A model generated the notes under the pieces. That model searched no databases and had not been told where the DNA came from. It saw only the letters and a list, made by a program, of their open reading frames with translations. This document shows positions 60,978 through 64,000 of a stretch of 64,000 bases of DNA, one piece after another (the stretch's first letter is position 1; the number at the start of each line of letters is the position of its first letter). The position numbers and the translations under genes were made by a program. The DNA comes from Streptomyces avidinii (GTDB lineage Bacteria; Actinomycetota; Actinomycetes; Streptomycetales; Streptomycetaceae): positions 1 through 64,000 of the forward strand of contig NZ_BMVL01000005.1 in NCBI RefSeq assembly GCF_014650695.1. Direction: 5' to 3'.

Positions 60978-62360
60978 GTGACCTTCTCCCCCGCCCACTG
61001 GCAGAGCCGCCTCGACGCACTGCGCGCCACCCACCGCGTGCCGGGAGCCACCCTCGCGGTGTTCACCGAGGGGAGGATCCACGAGTTGGCGAGCGGCCTC
61101 CTGCACCGTGGCACCGGAGTGGAGGCGACCACCGACTCGGTGTTCCAGCTCGGGTCGATCGCAAAGCTCTACACCGCCACCCTGGTCATGCAGCTCGCAG
61201 CCGCGGGCGAACTGGACCTCGACGCCCCCGTGAACGACGTGCTGCCCGAGTTCTCCGTGGCCGACCCCGATGCCACCAAGGCGATCACCCCCCGCCGACT
61301 CCTGAGCCATACGAGCGGCATGACCTGCGATTTCACCTACGACAGCGGTCGGGGAGACGACTGTCTTGCCGCATACGTGGCGGCCGCCCGCAACGTGGCG
61401 CTGGACTGTCCGCCCGGTGCCGCGGTCTCCTACAGCAGCGTCGGCTACAACGTCCTGGGCCGTATCGTCGAGGTCCTCACCGGACGGACCTGGGACCAGG
61501 CCCTCAAGGAGCGGCTCCTCGCTCCCCTGAGCCTGACCCGCACCATGACCCTGCCCGAGGAGGCGCTGGCCTTCCGTACGGCGATGGGACACCTGCCCGG
61601 CGACGGACCCGACCCGGAACCGGCGCCGGCCTGGGACATGATGCCCCGCTCGGCGGGCCCGTACGGGCGGGTCCTGGCCACCGCGGCCGACGTGCTCCGG
61701 CTGGCCAAGCTGCACCTCGACGGCGGATCCGCCCCGGACGGCACGCAGATCCTGGGACCCCGGGCCGTCGCGGAGATGCAGCGCTGGGCGGTCGACGTCC
61801 CCGACAAGTGGACGGTGAGCGCGGACGGCTGGGGGCTGGGCTGGTCGCTCTACGACTGGAACGGCATCCCGGGATACGGCCACGACGGAGCCTCGATCGG
61901 CCAGTACGCCTTCCTGCGCGTGGTCCCCGGCGCCGATCTCGTCGTCGTCCTGCTCACGAACGGGGGCGCCGCCCGGCCGTTCTACGCCGACCTGTTCCGC
62001 GAACTCCTCCTCGACCTCGGCGGGGTCCACATGCCGCCCGCCTTCGCACCGCCCGCGCGGCCCCCGCTCGTCGACATGGCCCCGCTGGTCGGTACCTACC
62101 GCCGCGAAGGAGTGGTCATCACCGTCAGCGTGCGGCCCGACGGCGCCCCCCACCTGCTGTACGAGTTCATCGACGGGATGCAGGACTTCTCGCCGCCGCT
62201 CTCCATGGACCTCGTCCCGCTCAGCGACACGGTCTTCGCGGCCTCCGGCGCCGGCTCCTCCTTCAGCGGGGACTGGATGCCCGTGGTCTTCGGCACCCTC
62301 GTGGACGGCACCCCGTGCTGCTACACCGGCATGCGCTGCGCGCCCCTGGCCGCACGCTGA
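60978..62360 (+). CDS. Serine hydrolase of the class C beta-lactamase fold
   Basis: The 460-residue penicillin-binding-protein-like hydrolase has the SxxK motif with Ser60 and Lys63 in LGSIAKLYTATL, a Y-x-N-like motif at Tyr152 in YSSVGYNVLGR where Ser replaces Asn, and the third motif GHDG. A C-terminal lipocalin-like domain (VGTYRREGVVITVSVRPDG) extends the usual 350-residue core. The start is GTG 60978 with GAAGGA about seven bases upstream. No signal peptide is apparent, so it is probably cytoplasmic. Relatives are esterases, D-aminopeptidases or transferases rather than true beta-lactamases. It has no clear partner gene. Confidence 0.9.
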   Translation: MTFSPAHWQSRLDALRATHRVPGATLAVFTEGRIHELASGLLHRGTGVEATTDSVFQLGSIAKLYTATLVMQLAAAGELDLDAPVNDVLPEFSVADPDATKAITPRRLLSHTSGMTCDFTYDSGRGDDCLAAYVAAARNVALDCPPGAAVSYSSVGYNVLGRIVEVLTGRTWDQALKERLLAPLSLTRTMTLPEEALAFRTAMGHLPGDGPDPEPAPAWDMMPRSAGPYGRVLATAADVLRLAKLHLDGGSAPDGTQILGPRAVAEMQRWAVDVPDKWTVSADGWGLGWSLYDWNGIPGYGHDGASIGQYAFLRVVPGADLVVVLLTNGGAARPFYADLFRELLLDLGGVHMPPAFAPPARPPLVDMAPLVGTYRREGVVITVSVRPDGAPHLLYEFIDGMQDFSPPLSMDLVPLSDTVFAASGAGSSFSGDWMPVVFGTLVDGTPCCYTGMRCAPLAAR

Positions 62361-62712
62361 GGCCGACTCACGTGCTCGTGCTCGTCGGCGTCGGCGCCGG
62401 CGTGGTCGCGGGCGTGCGCGCCGCGCAGGTCATCCGGTGCCGGTGCCGGTGCCGGGGGCGGGGGCGCGGCAGGGCTGCTGTCGGTCATGGGTCAGCGTAC
62501 GCAGTCATGGTAGGAATTCAAGATGACCTTTCCCGTCGCTGCGTGTCACGTCGCGCGGGAGAAGGGCGAAGTGGGCACCTAGGACCGGGGGTTCGGTGTG
62601 CAGCTCGCCATGGCAAGGGTCAAGCCCCTTGAACCGAGACGTTGTTGCGAGTAGCCGGGCCGGCAGCCGACCGTCCGACCACAGCCAGCCAGCACACACC
62701 GGGAGCTCCAGC
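62361..62712. other. Gene-free stretch between hydrolase and VOC-fusion genes
   Basis: No gene is supported in these 352 bases. They include a short GGTGCC repeat near 62437-62454 and a 19-codon open frame at 62523 without support. A minus-strand frame of about 55 codons from 62488, rich in Ala, Pro and Asp, lacks a ribosome-binding site. No terminator or operator was recognised. Confidence 0.5.
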
Positions 62713-63480
62713 ATGATCCTCGAACTCGCCGTGATCTACACGACCCGCCTCGACGCCTGCCGGGACTTCTACCGCGGGATCGGTCTCGACCTCGCCACCG
62801 AGCGGCACGGCAACGGCCCGGAGCACTACGCGGCGGCGCTCGCCGACGGCGGTGTCCTGGAGCTCTACCCGGCCACCGGCCGCCCGGAGACCGGTTACCT
62901 GCGCCTCGGCCTCACGGCACCGCCGAACGGCGCCGGGTTCCTGCCGTCGGGCCGGCACACGCTGACCGATCCCGACGGCCGTACGGTCGTCCTCACGGTC
63001 GCCGATGCCCCCGAGGGCCGGTCCCGGCCGGCCGGCACCACCCCTGCCGCGGCGAAGGGCGGCGCCGGCGGACCCGTCCCTCCCGAGGGCCGCACGGGCG
63101 TCACGTACACCGAGATAGCCGAGCACTACGGCATGAGCGCCCGCTACCTGTCGGAGAATCCCCGGTGGGGACGGCACCCGGGGTGGCCGCCCGCCATCGG
63201 CAGGCGGGGCAGGACGATTGAGTTCGACTCCGCGGCCATCGCCCGGTTCTTCGGCGAGCACCACACCCGCGAAGCCACCCCGCTCGAACCGTCCCGCCGG
63301 TACACCGTCGTGGAGATCGCCGAGGCGTCCGGTCTGCAGCCCGACAGCATCCGGTCGGACATCAGCCGCGGCCGGTGGCCCGCGCCGGACGAGATGAACG
63401 GCGACCGGAAGCTGTGGCGGGGCGAGACGATCACCGCGCACCTGGCCGGCCGCCGCATCTACCGCAGCAAGCCCAAGTAG
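62713..63480 (+). CDS. VOC (glyoxalase-like) domain fused to two helix-turn-helix-like modules
   Basis: The 255-residue protein has a glyoxalase/bleomycin-resistance-type fold at about residues 1-100 (ILELAVIYTTRLDACRDFYRGIGLDL, GGVLELYPATG, LTDPDGRTVVLTVADAP). A Gly/Pro/Ala linker follows, then two similar modules. The first (VTYTEIAEHYGMSARYLSENPRWGRHPGWPPAIG...FDSAAIARFF) and the second (YTVVEIAEASGLQPDSIRSDISRGRWPAPDEMN...WRGETITAHL) each look like an AlpA/excisionase-type winged helix with a conserved Trp-Pro. Neither metal-binding nor catalytic residues are obvious in the VOC part, so it may be a ligand sensor on a DNA-binding protein. GGGAG precedes ATG 62713. I know no named family of this architecture. 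Confidence 0.75.
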   Translation: MILELAVIYTTRLDACRDFYRGIGLDLATERHGNGPEHYAAALADGGVLELYPATGRPETGYLRLGLTAPPNGAGFLPSGRHTLTDPDGRTVVLTVADAPEGRSRPAGTTPAAAKGGAGGPVPPEGRTGVTYTEIAEHYGMSARYLSENPRWGRHPGWPPAIGRRGRTIEFDSAAIARFFGEHHTREATPLEPSRRYTVVEIAEASGLQPDSIRSDISRGRWPAPDEMNGDRKLWRGETITAHLAGRRIYRSKPK

Positions 63481-63513
63481 CCATGAGGCCGCGGTTGTAC
63501 GAGCCGGTTCCGG

Positions 63514-63528
63514 CTAAAGCGCATTAGT
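63514..63528. promoter_or_regulatory. Palindrome copy 1 (CTAAAGCGCATTAGT)
   Basis: The 15-base sequence recurs exactly at 63620-63634. It is a near-perfect palindrome centred on GCGC, broken only by an A-A pair. Two copies 106 bases apart suggest cooperative regulator binding. Confidence 0.55.
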
Positions 63529-63616
63529 AGTGGCCCGCATGAACCGTCGATAAGAAGTCAAAGTTCGACGGACGGATCCCTTCGTTATCGAATCGATACC
63601 ATCTCCGACTGGCTTT

Positions 63617-63636
63617 GCACTAAAGCGCATTAGTGC
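63617..63636. promoter_or_regulatory. Palindrome copy 2 (GCACTAAAGCGCATTAGTGC)
   Basis: Extended version of the first copy; all ten base pairs match except one A-A pair flanking the GCGC centre. It lies about 176 bases before the lipoprotein ATG. It suits a dimeric repressor or activator site. Confidence 0.6.
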
Positions 63637-63811
63637 AGGTGGACATGGAATTGATCAAGGCTTCCACGGCGTGTCCGGCCCTGTTGCGCCATTCGGTACC
63701 GACGCGCCACCGGCCAGCCCTCCACCCGCCTCATTGACGAGGTGTTGCTTTCGGACGACCGTGGGCACCGCCTCCGGCAATGAGGCCGGACTTCTGCAAA
63801 GGCGGCGACGA

Positions 63812-64000
63812 TGACGCGTTCGAACCCGACCCGTATTGCTGTGGCCCTGCTGGCGGCCGGCGCCCTCCTCTCGACCTCCGGATGCGGTCTGAGCGGTGGC
63901 GCCGGTGACGCGAAGGAGGCCGAGAGGACGGGCCGGGTGGCCGGTCGGATCACCTTCCGGACCCTCCAGTTGAAACCCACCTTCACGGCCTACGTCCAGG
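63812..64000 (+). CDS. Lipoprotein, N-terminal part (partial, runs off the window)
   Basis: Sixty-three codons are visible, open at the window end. MTRSNPTRIAVALLAAGALLSTSGCG is a lipoprotein signal peptide whose lipobox STSGC puts the lipid on Cys26. It continues LSGGAGDAKEAERTGRVAGRITFRTLQLKPTFTAYVQ without a recognisable domain. AAGG lies about nine bases before ATG 63812. Upstream are two copies of a 15-base palindrome, so the gene is probably tightly regulated. Function unknown. Confidence 0.8.

Larger units (their letters stand above)
63481..63811. other. Gene-free regulatory stretch before lipoprotein gene
   Basis: These 331 bases are less GC-rich than their surroundings and hold three palindromes: 63514-63528, 63586-63598 (TATCGA-A-TCGATA) and 63617-63636. 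I see no gene with a ribosome-binding site; a minus-strand frame at 63630-63986 runs antisense to the lipoprotein. It is likely the control region of the lipoprotein gene, possibly with a remnant of a lost gene. Confidence 0.6.

Noticed and set aside
62320..62488. Small minus-strand open frame of about 55 codons rich in Ala, Pro and Asp
   Set aside because: No ribosome-binding site, low complexity, and it runs into the 3' end of the serine hydrolase gene.
63630..63986. Minus-strand 118-codon frame near the window end
   Set aside because: It lies opposite the lipoprotein signal peptide and shows no family feature. The lipoprotein frame has a ribosome-binding site and lipobox.

Overview
The window is high-GC actinobacterial chromosome and almost certainly Streptomyces. 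Support comes from GC-rich third positions, many GTG and a few TTG starts, Tat and lipoprotein signals, a DrrC-type UvrA paralogue, secreted glycosidases and a large polyketide-type operon. No rRNA, tRNA, insertion sequence or CRISPR array was seen. All calls rest on reading motifs by eye; no database search was possible.

Layout. (1) 1-9.2 kb, urea/agmatine block: the 3' end of a urease alpha gene, a cytosolic agmatine deiminase, a five-gene oligopeptide-type ABC importer, a TetR regulator and a divergent Tat-exported second deiminase. Two similar palindromes, at 568 and 7864, suggest that the TetR controls both ends. (2) 9.3-25.1 kb, mixed single genes: ABC exporter, alpha/beta hydrolase with divergent XRE regulator, FMN reductase, exported beta-carbonic anhydrase, Tat-exported amine oxidase, CASTOR/POLLUX-like ion channel, isochorismatase-like hydrolase, SAP-domain protein, a reductase relic, 3-hydroxyisobutyryl-CoA hydrolase, a DrrC-like UvrA with divergent TetR, and an ATP-grasp protein.

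(3) 25.1-47 kb, the most interesting region: about 20 kb of minus-strand genes with gaps of at most 57 bp and several stop/start overlaps. In transcription order they are a 2314-aa synthase (two nitronate-monooxygenase/PfaD-like flavin barrels, KS, AT, ACP, KR), a 1575-aa synthase (KS, AT, DH, phosphopantetheinyl transferase), a free ACP, an alpha/beta hydrolase, a GT1-type glycosyltransferase, a membrane-anchored zinc-ribbon methyltransferase, a degenerate galactokinase-like GHMP protein, a secreted phosphoesterase, an MFS transporter and an SDR. The organisation resembles PUFA synthases and heterocyst-glycolipid synthases and suggests an iterative lipid synthase whose product is glycosylated, methylated and exported. 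A divergent LysR gene with a perfect 10-bp inverted repeat upstream is the likely regulator. A secreted propeller-like protein just beyond it shares a Thr-Pro linker and C-terminal domain with the operon's phosphoesterase.

(4) 48.4-64 kb: cytochrome P450 overlapping a convergent membrane sulfite-oxidase-like enzyme, MFS transporter, a secreted glycosidase pair (GH27 alpha-galactosidase and GH89 alpha-N-acetylglucosaminidase), a TetR/threonine-dehydratase pair with a palindrome abutting the TetR start, universal stress protein, small membrane-anchored protein, a frameshifted AraC gene, a beta-lactamase-fold hydrolase, a VOC protein fused to two DNA-binding-like modules, and a truncated lipoprotein gene preceded by a gene-free region holding two copies of one palindrome.
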